A DNA stretch of 64,000 nucleotides, taken from positions 62,001 through 126,000 of the forward strand of contig NZ_JAVIFX010000007.1 in the NCBI RefSeq assembly GCF_031157255.1, written 5' to 3'. Shown here piece by piece: positions 18,374-27,152 of this stretch. The first letter of the stretch is position 1; every line of letters begins with the position of its first letter. This DNA comes from Bradyrhizobium sp. LHD-71 (GTDB lineage Bacteria; Pseudomonadota; Alphaproteobacteria; Rhizobiales; Xanthobacteraceae). A program made the translations under genes and the position numbers. The notes beneath the pieces were generated by a model. It was not told the DNA's origin and ran no database searches. It saw only the letters and a list, made by a program, of their open reading frames with translations.

Positions 18374-19258
18374 CTACGCCTTTCCGAAGAGGCCGGCCGG
18401 CCTGACCAGAAGGATGACGATCATGATGACGAAGATCACGATGTCGGAGGCCGGCGCGTAGAAGACCTTGGTCAACCCCTCGATCAACCCGAGGCCGAAG
18501 CCGGTTACTATGGCGCCAAGGATCGATCCCATGCCGCCGATGACGACAACGCCGAACACGACGATGATCAGGTCGGCGCCCATCTGCGGGTTGACCGAAT
18601 AGATTGGCGCTGCGAGCACCCCGGCGAACGCCGCCAGTGCGGCCCCTGCGCCGTAGGTCATCGTCACCAGAAGCGGCACGTTGATGCCGAACGCTTCGGT
18701 CAATCCCGGCTTCTCGGTGGCCGCCCGCAAATGCGAGCCGAGCCTGGTCTTCTCGATGAGCAGCCACGTCGCCAGACAAATCGCCAAGGAGATCGCGACG
18801 ACCCACCCGCGATAGGTGGGCAAAAACATGAAGCCGAGATCATATCCTCCGCGCAGTTCTGCAGGCACCGGATAGGGAAGCGCGGACGCGCCGTAGTAGT
18901 TTCGGAACAATCCCTGGATCACCAGCGCGATGCCGTAGGTCAGCAAAAACCCATAAAGGTGATCGACGTTGGCGAGGCGCGCGAGCAGCAATCGTTCGAT
19001 TGCAATTCCGGTCAAGCCAACGAGAAGCGGAGCAATCAGCAATGCCGTCCAGTAACCTACGCCGAGATAACTCAGTCCCATCCAGGCGAGGAACGCACCC
19101 AGCATGTATTGAGCGCCGTGGGTGAAGTTGATGATGTTGAGAAGACCGAAGATGATCGCCAGGCCGAGACTGAGGATTGCGTAGAACGAGCCATTGATCA
19201 GCCCGAGAAGAATCTGACCGAACAAGGCCTGTACCGGGATGCCCAGGAGCTCTTCCAT
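18374..19258 (-). CDS. livH: Branched-chain amino-acid-type ABC transporter permease, LivH family
   Basis: 294 residues with about eight membrane helices. Family signatures are GLINGSFYAILSLGLAIIFGLLNIINFTHGAQYMLGAF near the N-terminus, TRLGSHLRAATEKPGLTEAFGINV (coupling-helix region, about 165-190), and VVVIGGMGSILGAIVTGFGLGLIEGL near the C-terminus. It pairs with LivM to form the membrane channel. It lies 8 bases after the LivF stop and 8 bases before LivM, so all are in one transcript. Glu replaces the common Asp in a few coupling positions, but nothing suggests a broken protein. Confidence 0.92.
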   Translation of the reverse strand: MEELLGIPVQALFGQILLGLINGSFYAILSLGLAIIFGLLNIINFTHGAQYMLGAFLAWMGLSYLGVGYWTALLIAPLLVGLTGIAIERLLLARLANVDHLYGFLLTYGIALVIQGLFRNYYGASALPYPVPAELRGGYDLGFMFLPTYRGWVVAISLAICLATWLLIEKTRLGSHLRAATEKPGLTEAFGINVPLLVTMTYGAGAALAAFAGVLAAPIYSVNPQMGADLIIVVFGVVVIGGMGSILGAIVTGFGLGLIEGLTKVFYAPASDIVIFVIMIVILLVRPAGLFGKA

Positions 19259-19266
19259 CTGCCGCC

Positions 19267-20013
19267 TCAGATTCCAAGATACTTCTGCAGCTTGGCTGCA
19301 TGTTGGTCGCGCTCGGCATTCGGGATCATGTCGACAACGTGCCCTTGCTCGATGACATAGTGCCTGTCGGCGACAGCGGCGGCGAAGTTGAAATTCTGTT
19401 CGACGAGAATGACCGTCAGGCCGGCCTGCTTCAGCAACGTAACCGCGCGGCCGATCTGTTCGACGATGACCGGAGCAAGCCCTTCGGTCGGCTCGTCCAG
19501 CAGCAGGAGGCGAGCGCCGGTGCGAAGCACGCGACCGATCGCCAGCATCTGCTGCTCGCCGCCAGAGAGTTTGCTGGCCCCACTCGCCAGCCGCTCTCGA
19601 ATGTTCGGAAACATCTCCAGGATCTGGCGAACTGAGAACTCAGGCTTCCTGACTTCCGGGGGAAGAAACAGGTTCTCCTCGACGGTCAGGGTCGTATAGA
19701 TGCCGCGATCCTCCGGAACGTAGCCGACGCCGAGTCGCGCAACCGTCCGGGATGGAAGCCCTAACACCTCCCGGCCTTCGAGCGTGATCGAACCGGTGCG
19801 CCTATGCAGGAGCCCCATAATGGACTTGAGGACCGTCGATCTGCCGGCGCCGTTGCGGCCGATCAAGGTGACAATCTCTCCGGTGGAGACCTCGAAATTC
19901 ACGCCGTGGAGCACGTGCTGTTCACCGTACCACGCATGAAGATCCCGCACGGCGAGCATGGGGCGAGCAGAGCTTTCTACATCGGCCGGACGAGCACGTG
20001 TTGTCTCACCCAT
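19267..20013 (-). CDS. livF: Liv-type ABC transporter ATPase, LivF family, with altered Walker A
   Basis: 248 residues. Walker A reads GRNGAGRST, so the invariant Lys is Arg at position 58 (codon AGA). The remaining machinery looks intact: signature LSGGEQQMLA, Walker B RLLLLDEPTEGLAP, and H-loop-equivalent ILVEQN with Gln, which is normal for LivF. The other LivF in this window has an ordinary GRNGAGKST. LivF and LivG form the two ATPase subunits; in this heterodimer one site might be degenerate. ATG at 20013 overlaps the LivG stop by eight bases; no strong ribosome site is seen, consistent with coupling. Confidence 0.88.
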   Translation of the reverse strand: MGETTRARPADVESSARPMLAVRDLHAWYGEQHVLHGVNFEVSTGEIVTLIGRNGAGRSTVLKSIMGLLHRRTGSITLEGREVLGLPSRTVARLGVGYVPEDRGIYTTLTVEENLFLPPEVRKPEFSVRQILEMFPNIRERLASGASKLSGGEQQMLAIGRVLRTGARLLLLDEPTEGLAPVIVEQIGRAVTLLKQAGLTVILVEQNFNFAAAVADRHYVIEQGHVVDMIPNAERDQHAAKLQKYLGI

Positions 20014-20770
20014 GACGACCGGACCCGATATAAGCTTCGATAACAGCCGGATCCTTTGCGACGGTGCCGTAGTCGCCGTCGGCGAGCACCCTGCCTCGGG
20101 CAAGAACAGTGATCCGGTCGGACAACGATGCGACAATCGACAAGTTGTGTTCGACCATCAGAACGGTACGGTTGGCCGCTGCCGTACGGATCAGCGCTTC
20201 AATTCTCCTGAAGTCTTCCCGGCCGATGCCGGCCATCGGCTCGTCGAGAAGCAGCATTTTCGGATCGAGAGCCAGTGTTGTTGCGAGCTCAAGGGCGCGC
20301 TTCTGACCGTACGCAAGTTCGCCCGCAGCAACCGTCGCGACATGCGCGAGCCCGACCGCTTCCAGAAGCTGCAGGGCCGCTTCGTTCAGCGGCCTGAGTT
20401 GCTCCTCCGAACGCCAGAAATCGAAAGATCCGCCCCGCTTTCGCTGCAAGGCGATGCGTACATTGGTCAACGCACTGAGCTCAGGGAACACAGCGGATAT
20501 CTGGAAAGATCGCACGAGCCCGCGCCGCGCGATCTCATCCGGCCTGTCGTGCGTGATGTCCTTGCCGTCGAAGACGATCGAGCCTCTGCTCGGAGGAAGA
20601 AACTTTGTCAGGAGATTGAAGCACGTGGTCTTGCCGGCGCCATTTGGTCCGATCATCGCATGAATGCTGCCGCGCCGGATACGCAGATCGACGTCGCTGA
20701 CAGCCGCAAGGCCGCCGAATTCCTTCGTGAGACCACGCGTCACCAAGATGAGATCGTCCGGATCTGTCAC
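20006..20770 (-). CDS. livG: Liv-type ABC transporter ATPase, LivG family
   Basis: 254 residues from GTG at 20770, preceded by CCAGGACACTC; an upstream start would add 44 residues of unrelated sequence reaching into the region before the gene. Walker A GPNGAGKTT, signature AYGQKRALELA (the usual LivG variant), Walker B KMLLLDEPMAGIG and H-loop VEHN are all intact. DVDLRIRRGSIHAMIGPNGAG and ITHDRPDEIARRGLVRSFQ are LivG wording. The C-terminal tail (VIEAYIGS) matches LivG rather than LivF. It is the second gene of the operon, after the binding protein and a 106-base gap. Confidence 0.92.
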   Translation of the reverse strand: MTDPDDLILVTRGLTKEFGGLAAVSDVDLRIRRGSIHAMIGPNGAGKTTCFNLLTKFLPPSRGSIVFDGKDITHDRPDEIARRGLVRSFQISAVFPELSALTNVRIALQRKRGGSFDFWRSEEQLRPLNEAALQLLEAVGLAHVATVAAGELAYGQKRALELATTLALDPKMLLLDEPMAGIGREDFRRIEALIRTAAANRTVLMVEHNLSIVASLSDRITVLARGRVLADGDYGTVAKDPAVIEAYIGSGRHG

Positions 20771-20876
20771 GAGTGTCCTGGAATTCGTTGGGGATGAGTT
20801 GGTTGTGGAAACGGCGCGGTGCGGTGAATTGCACCGCGCACCGCACAACGGCCGGCAGAATGGAAACGGCTGGGCG

Positions 20877-22088
20877 TCACAGCTTGACGAGAGGACAGGC
20901 ACTCTCGGACAGCGGCCTGAAGGCCTTCTCGCCGGGAATTTCGCGGACGACGGAGAACGCGTCCCATCCTTCCTTGATCTGGTCCTTCGGCTTGACTTCG
21001 AGCAGCCACGTCGGCCTGATCAAGCGTCCATCGACACGGACCTTGCCGCCGGGCGTCACAAGATCGTCGACCGGAAGCTCGTGCATCACCTTGAGCAGCG
21101 TGGCGGTGTCCTTCGTGCCGGCGGCGCGAACGGCCTTCAGGTACTGTGTCGCAGCACTGTAGGCGATAGCATGCGCCTCCGAGGGCGGCTTGCTGTTGCG
21201 CTTCCAGAACCTCCGGCCAAAGTCCCTCGATTTGTCGTCCCTGTCCCAGTAGAAGATGCTGTTGTGCACGATCCCCTGCATGCTTTCCACACCGATCGAC
21301 ATGACGTTGTAAAGCTGCAGTCCGAATGCAGCTGCCTTTTGCTTTCTCCAGATTCCGAACTCGTTCCCTTGCTTGATGAAGCGCTCGAGATCGTCGCCGC
21401 TGGCGACGAGGCCGATGACCTTCGCTCCTGACGTTTGCGCTTGGAGCAGCAAGGATGCCATATCAAGCGTGTTGATCGGATACCGGGCCCTGCCCAAGAC
21501 CTTGCCCCCGAGTTCCTCGACCTTGCGTGTCGCATCAGTCTCGAGGGCGTGCCCGAATGCGTAATCTGCTGTCAGGAAGAACCACGTATTGCCGCCTTGC
21601 AACGTCAGCTCGGACGCGAGCCCGGCGCTGAACATGTACGTGTCGTAGCCCCAGTGAAATGAATTGGGATTGCAGAACTTTCCGGTGAGGTCAGAGCTCG
21701 ACGCACCACTGATGATGATGATCTTGTTCTTCTCTTTCACGATGCTCTGGCTGGCGATGGCGACCGCAGAGTTGCCCAGGTCCGTGATCACATCGACGCC
21801 GTCCTGATCCAGCCAGCGACGCGCAATGGCCGAGCCCACGTCCGCCTTGTTCTGATGGTCGGCGAAAACCACTTCGACCGGCATTCCGGCAGCAGAGCCG
21901 CCGAAGTCCTCAACAGCCATTCGCGTTCCGTCGACCGATCCTGTGCCGAGCACGGCGGACAGCGAGCCGGACATGTCCGTCAGCACACCGATCTTCACCT
22001 TGTCGGCCGCGGCGCGGCTGCGCCCCGCCGCCAGGCTGACAGCACCGGCGATTGCTGTTGCACCGAAGGCGCGTCTCGAAAGCTGCAT
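20877..22088 (-). CDS. Liv-type periplasmic solute-binding protein
   Basis: 403 residues. The N-terminus MQLSRRAFGATAIAGAVSLAAG looks like a twin-arginine-type signal (SRRAF) with cleavage after AAGRSRAAA. Type I periplasmic-binding fold: VKIGVLTDMSGSLSAVLGTGSVDGTRMAVEDFGG, then VDVITDLGNSAVAIASQSI and FLTADYAFGHALETDATRKVEELGG. It belongs to the group that binds aromatic or aliphatic carboxylates as often as leucine. ATG at 22088 has GGAGGCAAGACC. It is first in the operon with LivG, F, H and M. It is divergent from an IclR regulator gene (22315), and near a monooxygenase gene, which fits import of an aromatic or ketone-derived compound. Confidence 0.9.
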   Translation of the reverse strand: MQLSRRAFGATAIAGAVSLAAGRSRAAADKVKIGVLTDMSGSLSAVLGTGSVDGTRMAVEDFGGSAAGMPVEVVFADHQNKADVGSAIARRWLDQDGVDVITDLGNSAVAIASQSIVKEKNKIIIISGASSSDLTGKFCNPNSFHWGYDTYMFSAGLASELTLQGGNTWFFLTADYAFGHALETDATRKVEELGGKVLGRARYPINTLDMASLLLQAQTSGAKVIGLVASGDDLERFIKQGNEFGIWRKQKAAAFGLQLYNVMSIGVESMQGIVHNSIFYWDRDDKSRDFGRRFWKRNSKPPSEAHAIAYSAATQYLKAVRAAGTKDTATLLKVMHELPVDDLVTPGGKVRVDGRLIRPTWLLEVKPKDQIKEGWDAFSVVREIPGEKAFRPLSESACPLVKL

Positions 22089-22314
22089 GGTCTTGCCTCC
22101 CCGGATCGGCCACAGGCCACTTGCGTAACCAGGCGAATGTTCTTTATTTTGGTTTATACTCTAGAATGAGGTACAGACAGCAGCTTGTCAACTCGTCCGG
22201 ATTTCGAGGCTGGCGGGATCGTGGCAATCAGGATGCGCCGCGACGAATCGACGGGGCACGGCGCACTCGCGAAGCGTCTGCCTTACGAGCGCCAGGGAAT
22301 CGGGAGTTGCAAAG

Positions 22315-23088
22315 TTGGCAGTGAAATCGTCCCGCGCGGTTTTCGAAGTGTTGCGGGAGATCTCGAAAGCGGATGTCCCGCTGGGCGCCGCCGAAATAGC
22401 GAGACTATTGTCGTTGCCGATCACCACGGCCGCGCGCGCGCTCAACACGCTTGAAGCCGCCGGCTACGTGGCTCGTTACCATTCATCTGCAAAATTCGTT
22501 CTTGGAAAATCGGGACAGCGGCTGGCCTATGCCTTCATGGCCAATTTTCCGATCCGCGATCTGGCGCTGCCATATCTTCAACAGCTGACCTTGCTGTCGG
22601 GCAACAGCTCGTCGCTGTTCACGCGTCTTGGATGGTATTCGGTGCGCATCGCACTGATCGCCGGCACCAGCTCGATCATCAATGTGGGCGCGGTCGGCGA
22701 AGCAAGACCGCTGACGATCGGCGCGCCCTCCCTCGCCATGCTCGCACAGCTTTCGGAAGAAGATGCTACGCGGGCGCTGCAGCGAAACCCGGTCACGGCT
22801 CAGCAGCAACTGCGCGAAGTCTGCGCACGCATTCGAAAGCGCGGCTACGCTTGCGAAGTCAGCTCGATGGAGAGTGGCGGATACGACCTGGCATTTCCCC
22901 TCTGCGATCCAACCAGGTCAATCCTCGGCTGCATTGCGCTGGAAGGATTGGCGAGCGGTGCCGACAAGTCACAGATCGAGCAGGCTCGCCAGGTCATCTC
23001 TCCCTTGCAGGACATTCTCGCGCATGGCGCGAGCACCCTCGCACCGCACTACGAGCACATCGACCCCGATGAGATCGATCTCGGCTAG
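22315..23088 (+). CDS. IclR-family regulator, divergent from the Liv operon
   Basis: 257 residues from TTG at 22315 (GGGAGTTGCAAAG ahead of it). The winged helix-turn-helix spans about 5-70 (AVFEVLREISKADVPLGAAEIARLL, TTAARALNTLEAAGYVAR). The C-terminal IclR effector domain follows, with YLQQLTLLSGNSSSLFTRLGWYSVRIALI and RIRKRGYACEVSSMESGGYDLAFPL. It probably responds to the imported compound or a breakdown product and controls the Liv operon. The intergenic region has one half-site TGTTCTTTA (22138-22146) that resembles the arms of the palindrome near the next IclR gene. Confidence 0.85.
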   Translation: MAVKSSRAVFEVLREISKADVPLGAAEIARLLSLPITTAARALNTLEAAGYVARYHSSAKFVLGKSGQRLAYAFMANFPIRDLALPYLQQLTLLSGNSSSLFTRLGWYSVRIALIAGTSSIINVGAVGEARPLTIGAPSLAMLAQLSEEDATRALQRNPVTAQQQLREVCARIRKRGYACEVSSMESGGYDLAFPLCDPTRSILGCIALEGLASGADKSQIEQARQVISPLQDILAHGASTLAPHYEHIDPDEIDLG

Positions 23089-23102
23089 TCGTACGGATGG
23101 CC

Positions 23103-23873
23103 TTAGAACAACACCACCGGCACCGCAGGAAACATGCGACTGTGCTGATTGAGCTCATCGATGAGGGCGCGAATGCCCGGGATGAACCCATCCGCAATCT
23201 CGCGCGTGAAGCGAAATAGCGGACCGCCAACGACGATGGTCGCAAGCAGGCGCTCCATCGGGCCGAAGACCGGAAAGGCCAGGAAGTTGGCGCCGGTCGA
23301 GAAGTCCTGATAACCGCGCGCGAAGCCGGTCTTGCGGATCAACCGAACTTCATCCCACAAAGCCTTCGGGTCGGTGATCGTCGTCGGCGTGAAGCTTCGC
23401 AAGGGTGACTCGAGTTCGATGAAGCGCTCGATTTCCTCGTCCTTGAGATATGCCAGCAACAGCCGCGACCCGGTTCCTGCATGCAATGGCAAGGGCTGAC
23501 TCAACGGCGAGTACCCGACCGTCACCCCTTGCGCCTGGATGCTGTCGATACAGACGGTCGACCGACCGACGAGGATGGCGAGAAACACGCTCTCGTTGGT
23601 CAGCTTGTGAATTCTTTGCAGGTAGGGATGACACAGGGAGCGAACATCCATCGACTCGGCGGCAAGGCCGAAATCGAGAACCCGATGCCCCAGCTGATAG
23701 CGCGGTCCCGACGAGCTACGAACGAGATAACCTTCCTTCAGCAAGGTATCGAGCGCCTGGAACGCCGAATTCTTGGAGCATTTCAGTTCGCGGCTGAGCT
23801 CGGTGACGCCCCATGTCGGCCTTTGCGTAAACAGGCTGAGCGCATTGAGCACGCGAACCGTACCCTTGTTCAT
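23103..23873 (-). CDS. IclR-family regulator, divergent from the monooxygenase
   Basis: 256 residues from ATG at 23873, chosen for GGAGGGTCGA just upstream; the longer frame from 24008 would cover the promoter. The helix-turn-helix (about 8-55) reads GTVRVLNALSLFTQRPTWGVTELSRELKCSKNSAFQALDTLL, and the effector domain includes CIDSIQAQGVTVGYSPLSQPLPLHAGTGSRLLLAYL, a clear IclR-type core. It converges on the other IclR gene (15 bases between stops) and is divergent from the Baeyer-Villiger monooxygenase gene, whose promoter overlaps a 12-base inverted repeat. It is therefore probably that gene's regulator. Confidence 0.88.
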   Translation of the reverse strand: MNKGTVRVLNALSLFTQRPTWGVTELSRELKCSKNSAFQALDTLLKEGYLVRSSSGPRYQLGHRVLDFGLAAESMDVRSLCHPYLQRIHKLTNESVFLAILVGRSTVCIDSIQAQGVTVGYSPLSQPLPLHAGTGSRLLLAYLKDEEIERFIELESPLRSFTPTTITDPKALWDEVRLIRKTGFARGYQDFSTGANFLAFPVFGPMERLLATIVVGGPLFRFTREIADGFIPGIRALIDELNQHSRMFPAVPVVLF

Positions 23874-23920
23874 TCGACCCTCCGTCATCCGCACCGAGAC
23901 GACACTTGAATCCAGCGTGG

Positions 23921-23950
23921 TTGACAATATCCGGCGCTGTTCTCTAAACT
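23921..23950 (+). promoter_or_regulatory. Sigma-70-type promoter for the monooxygenase gene
   Basis: TTGACA at 23921-23926 is a perfect -35, followed after 18 bases by TAAACT at 23945-23950 as -10. Transcription would start near 23957, about 100 bases before the ATG at 24059. The -10 overlaps the left arm of the neighbouring inverted repeat. Confidence 0.6.
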
Positions 23951-23978
23951 GACTTAATAACCAAAATAGAGAACAGCG
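23935..23978. promoter_or_regulatory. 12-base inverted repeat, probable IclR operator
   Basis: CGCTGTTCTCTA at 23935-23946 and its exact reverse complement TAGAGAACAGCG at 23967-23978 are 20 bases apart, about two helical turns between arm edges. The left arm covers the -10 region and the right arm the early transcript, so binding should block the monooxygenase promoter. It lies 62 bases from the IclR start codon, which allows autoregulation too. Confidence 0.65.
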
Positions 23979-24058
23979 TGCAAGTTGCAATATGATCGCC
24001 GATGGCACCGGTGTGACGCCGACCTTGCAACGCGCAGCTCCAAGGACCGGGTCACATC

Positions 24059-26005
24059 ATGGAAACGCCCACACGCACGATCGAGCAGATCCGCCTGGCC
24101 TGCGCGAATGACGCCGAACTTCGCAATGCGCTGCAGGCGGCCGACATCGTGCCGCTGCTCATGTCGCTCGTCCATCTCACCGGTCAGGCGCGGTGGCTCG
24201 ACGAAGCGGCGCCGCACATCAAAGGAGGATGGAGCTTTCTTGCGACCATACCGGACGAAATGCAGCGCCGCATTCGTGAGCAGCTTGTTCTCGCGTTGAA
24301 GGATGTCGCGTCTGGGCGCTCAACTCCGGCGACGATATCGGACGAACTCCTCACGCGCATGATGCACACGTCGGTCGGGCAGACCGTGCCGGCCGAATAC
24401 AATGCCTTGTTTCGCGAAGAGACGAGTTTCGACCATCGCGACTACAAGGCGGTGCCGTGGAGGAAGCCAGTCGCACCGGAACGACTTGCAGACTTTCATA
24501 CGATCATCATCGGTGCCGGCTTTTCAGGGCTAGGCATGGCCATCAAGCTGGAAGAGTCCGGCATTCCCTACACGATCATTGAAAAGAATCCGAACGTTGG
24601 AGGGACCTGGCTCGAAAACCGGTACCCCGGATGCGGGGTCGATACGCCCTGTCACTTCTATTCCTACTCGTTTGCGCCAAATCCGGAATGGTCCTCTTTC
24701 TTCGCCAAGCGCGACGAGATTCTGCGGTACATTTTCGACTGCGCCGAACGGTACCAACTTCGCAAGTCGATTCGCTTCGGCGAAGAGGTTCTGAGCGCCG
24801 CATATGATGAGAAGAACTCCACCTGGCAGGTTCATACCCGCACAGCCGACGGCACCGAGCAGGATCTCACTGCCCGGGTTCTCATCACCGCCGTCGGCGC
24901 GTTGAACAGGCCGGCGATACCCAACATACCGGGACTGGAGCAGTTTTCCGGGCCGGCGTTTCACACCGCCTGCTGGGATTCGAATGTGGACCTGACCGGC
25001 AAGCGCGTCGCCATGATCGGTACCGGCGCCAGCGGCATGCAGACCGGTCCATCCATCTCAGGCTCAGTCGACCGGTTGACGATTTTCCAGCGGTCGCCTC
25101 ACTGGGCGATACGACACCCGCTTTATCATGCGAGTGTGAGCGAGGAGGTGAAATGGGCCATCAGGCACATTCCCTTCTACGTGAGCTGGTTTCGGTTCCA
25201 ACTGTTCTGGGCGGCATCGGACGGCTTTCATCGAACGCTGCAGATCGATCCAACCTGGTCGATGCCGCACCTCTCCATCAACGCCGACAACCATCGGATG
25301 CGAGAGGAGCTCGTCGACTACATCAAGAGCAAGATCGGCGACCGCCCTGACCTGCTGGCCAAGGTCATTCCGAATTATCCGCCGTTCGGCAAACGCATGC
25401 TGCGCGACAACCATTGGTACGACATGCTGAAACGTCCCAATGTCGAGCTGGTCACGGACAAGATCGATCGCATCGAGGCGAATGCCGTGGTGACGCGGGA
25501 GGGCGCGCGCCACGAGGTGGACGTCATCGTGCTTGCTACGGGCTTCCAGGCATCACGGATGCTGGGGCCCATTGAAGTCTATGGCCGGCACGGCAAACGA
25601 CTGCGCGACAGCTGGGGCGACGACGATCCGCGCGCCTATCTCGGCATAACGATTCCCGACTACCCAAATTTCTTCATGATCTATGGGCCGAACACCAATC
25701 TCGCCCATGGTGGCAGTGCGATCTTTCACTCCGAGTGCCAGATCCGCTACGTGATGGAGGGCATCCGCGAGTTGGTCGAGGCTGGAGCGAAATCGATCGA
25801 GTGTCGTCCGGGTCCTTTCGAGACCTACAACGCGAAAGTCGATCGCGCATTGAGCGGGATGGTGTGGTCCCATCCCGCGATGACAAACTGGTACAAGAAC
25901 AAGCGTGGCCGAGTCGTGATGAACTCACCCTGGCGCCTTGTCGATTACAGAAATCTCACGGAGCACCTCGATCCTTCAGACTATGCATTTGAGCGAGCCG
26001 GCTAA
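24059..26005 (+). CDS. Baeyer-Villiger monooxygenase, 4-hydroxyacetophenone monooxygenase type
   Basis: 648 residues, matching HAPMO-type enzymes that carry an extra ~140-residue N-terminal domain. FAD-binding GAGFSGLG is at 152-159. The Baeyer-Villiger fingerprint FSGPAFHTACWD is at 296-307 (FxGxxxHxxxWD). The NADPH-binding GTGASG is at 321-326. GGTWLENRYPGCGVDTPCHFYSYSF is the typical FAD-side active-site stretch in split form (179-205). It converts a ketone to an ester with NADPH and O2 in the cytoplasm. Promoter and probable IclR operator lie just upstream. It converges, 13 bases away, with a cyclase-family gene. The Liv importer, this enzyme and the enoyl-CoA hydratase could form a ketone or aryl-ketone route; the substrate is inferred. 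Confidence 0.88.
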   Translation: METPTRTIEQIRLACANDAELRNALQAADIVPLLMSLVHLTGQARWLDEAAPHIKGGWSFLATIPDEMQRRIREQLVLALKDVASGRSTPATISDELLTRMMHTSVGQTVPAEYNALFREETSFDHRDYKAVPWRKPVAPERLADFHTIIIGAGFSGLGMAIKLEESGIPYTIIEKNPNVGGTWLENRYPGCGVDTPCHFYSYSFAPNPEWSSFFAKRDEILRYIFDCAERYQLRKSIRFGEEVLSAAYDEKNSTWQVHTRTADGTEQDLTARVLITAVGALNRPAIPNIPGLEQFSGPAFHTACWDSNVDLTGKRVAMIGTGASGMQTGPSISGSVDRLTIFQRSPHWAIRHPLYHASVSEEVKWAIRHIPFYVSWFRFQLFWAASDGFHRTLQIDPTWSMPHLSINADNHRMREELVDYIKSKIGDRPDLLAKVIPNYPPFGKRMLRDNHWYDMLKRPNVELVTDKIDRIEANAVVTREGARHEVDVIVLATGFQASRMLGPIEVYGRHGKRLRDSWGDDDPRAYLGITIPDYPNFFMIYGPNTNLAHGGSAIFHSECQIRYVMEGIRELVEAGAKSIECRPGPFETYNAKVDRALSGMVWSHPAMTNWYKNKRGRVVMNSPWRLVDYRNLTEHLDPSDYAFERAG

Positions 26006-26018
26006 CCTGCCGACGGAC

Positions 26019-27044
26019 TCAAACCGTCGCGACTGGCGTGAGCGGAGAACCGACGCTGCCCGGAAGCCGTAAAGGCGGTGCGGTCAGGAAGAAGTGTGAT
26101 CGCTTGTTCGCCGATAGCCAACTCGCGAGATCCTTCAGATACCATAGCTCGCCAAGATGAATGCCCTGCTTGAACAGGCAGTGCGCATGCAGGGGCAGAA
26201 GCGCTCGCGGACCCTTGCCGCGGCGTGCGGATGGCAGCAACTCGACCGCCGTGTTGTCGGCAATCACCGCGACAACACCCGAATCCGTGATCCATTGCTG
26301 AAGTTTTTCATCGCCGCCATCGAGCCCGCTGCACGTCCCGTGAAGCAGCTTCGCATCGGGCTGCTTGTGCATGCCAAGCAGTACCTCGTCGAAGCCCGTG
26401 TACAGACAGAGGAAATCCCCCTTCTCCACCTCGACGCCCTGCTGGTCCATGATCCGTCGCAAATCGTCGTAGCCGACTGCAACGTGCTCGCGGCCGTAGA
26501 CCGCATGCAGATTGACCATGGTCCCGCGCCCCTGCGCACAGGTCTCCGCCAGATTCTGAATGCCGAGGGCCTTCGCCCTCGGCTCATCGCTGTCGGCGGC
26601 AGGCGACACGATGTGCTCTTCGGCGCGAAAGCCGTTGTAGTAAACTTTTTCCGCCTCGCCATCGTCGTCGGCATCAAAGAACTGCCCATAGTGACTGAGC
26701 GCATCCCATTGCGTGGAGTACTGCGTGAAAAGCGTTACGGCATCATCGCAGGTGACGTCGAGGTGATCGTGCTGGCATGTGAGCGCGCGCCACGGAAAGT
26801 TATAGTTGACCTGCCCTTTTTCACGGCGGACCGTAAACAGTCTCGGCTGCTGGCGGGCCTTGATGAGCGCGTTGCCGCCCGGATAGTCCAGCGGCAGGCT
26901 CAAACAAAACGAGATCCCGCTCTTTATCTCGGTCGCCGCCTTGAGGCGGATCTCCGGTGTGATGAGATTGATCCGTCCCTTCTGATCATCCTCACCAAAG
27001 TCACCCCAGTTCGCCCCCTCGGGCCGGCGCTTCCATCTTTGCAT
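26019..27044 (-). CDS. Cyclase-family metal-dependent hydrolase (kynurenine formamidase-like)
   Basis: 341 residues, PF04199-like. The family's metal-site motif appears as YSTQWDALSHYG (variant of HxGTHxDxPxH in the long subfamily), with DNTAVELLP and a late LPLHAHCLFKQGIHLGELWYL typical of this group. Members hydrolyse amide or lactone bonds with a divalent metal; this long subfamily is often next to ring-cleavage or monooxygenase genes. It might open the ester or lactone made by the neighbouring Baeyer-Villiger enzyme. The start is uncertain: GGAGGCG precedes two adjacent ATGs (27047, 27044), and the frame is open up to 27101. The enoyl-CoA hydratase is 108 bases upstream on the same strand. 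Confidence 0.8.
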   Translation of the reverse strand: MQRWKRRPEGANWGDFGEDDQKGRINLITPEIRLKAATEIKSGISFCLSLPLDYPGGNALIKARQQPRLFTVRREKGQVNYNFPWRALTCQHDHLDVTCDDAVTLFTQYSTQWDALSHYGQFFDADDDGEAEKVYYNGFRAEEHIVSPAADSDEPRAKALGIQNLAETCAQGRGTMVNLHAVYGREHVAVGYDDLRRIMDQQGVEVEKGDFLCLYTGFDEVLLGMHKQPDAKLLHGTCSGLDGGDEKLQQWITDSGVVAVIADNTAVELLPSARRGKGPRALLPLHAHCLFKQGIHLGELWYLKDLASWLSANKRSHFFLTAPPLRLPGSVGSPLTPVATV

Positions 27045-27152
27045 CATCGCCTCCGACTTCATTCCGCCCGCGCGACACACGCCAGGTATGGCATCCACCA
27101 TTCAATCGATAGCGCCACGCTCGGGCGTTCGGCGGCCTCGCTCTTCGAAAGG

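Noticed and set aside
17397-19360. Two long plus-strand frames over the LivM and LivH genes
   Set aside because: They are antisense shadows of clear permease genes and are rich in Asp, Arg, His and Gln, as reverse frames of membrane proteins are.
22163-22191. TTGACA with CATTCT 17 bases on, as the Liv operon promoter (minus strand)
   Set aside because: The -35 is perfect but the -10 is poor and no operator coincides, so it was not listed as a feature.
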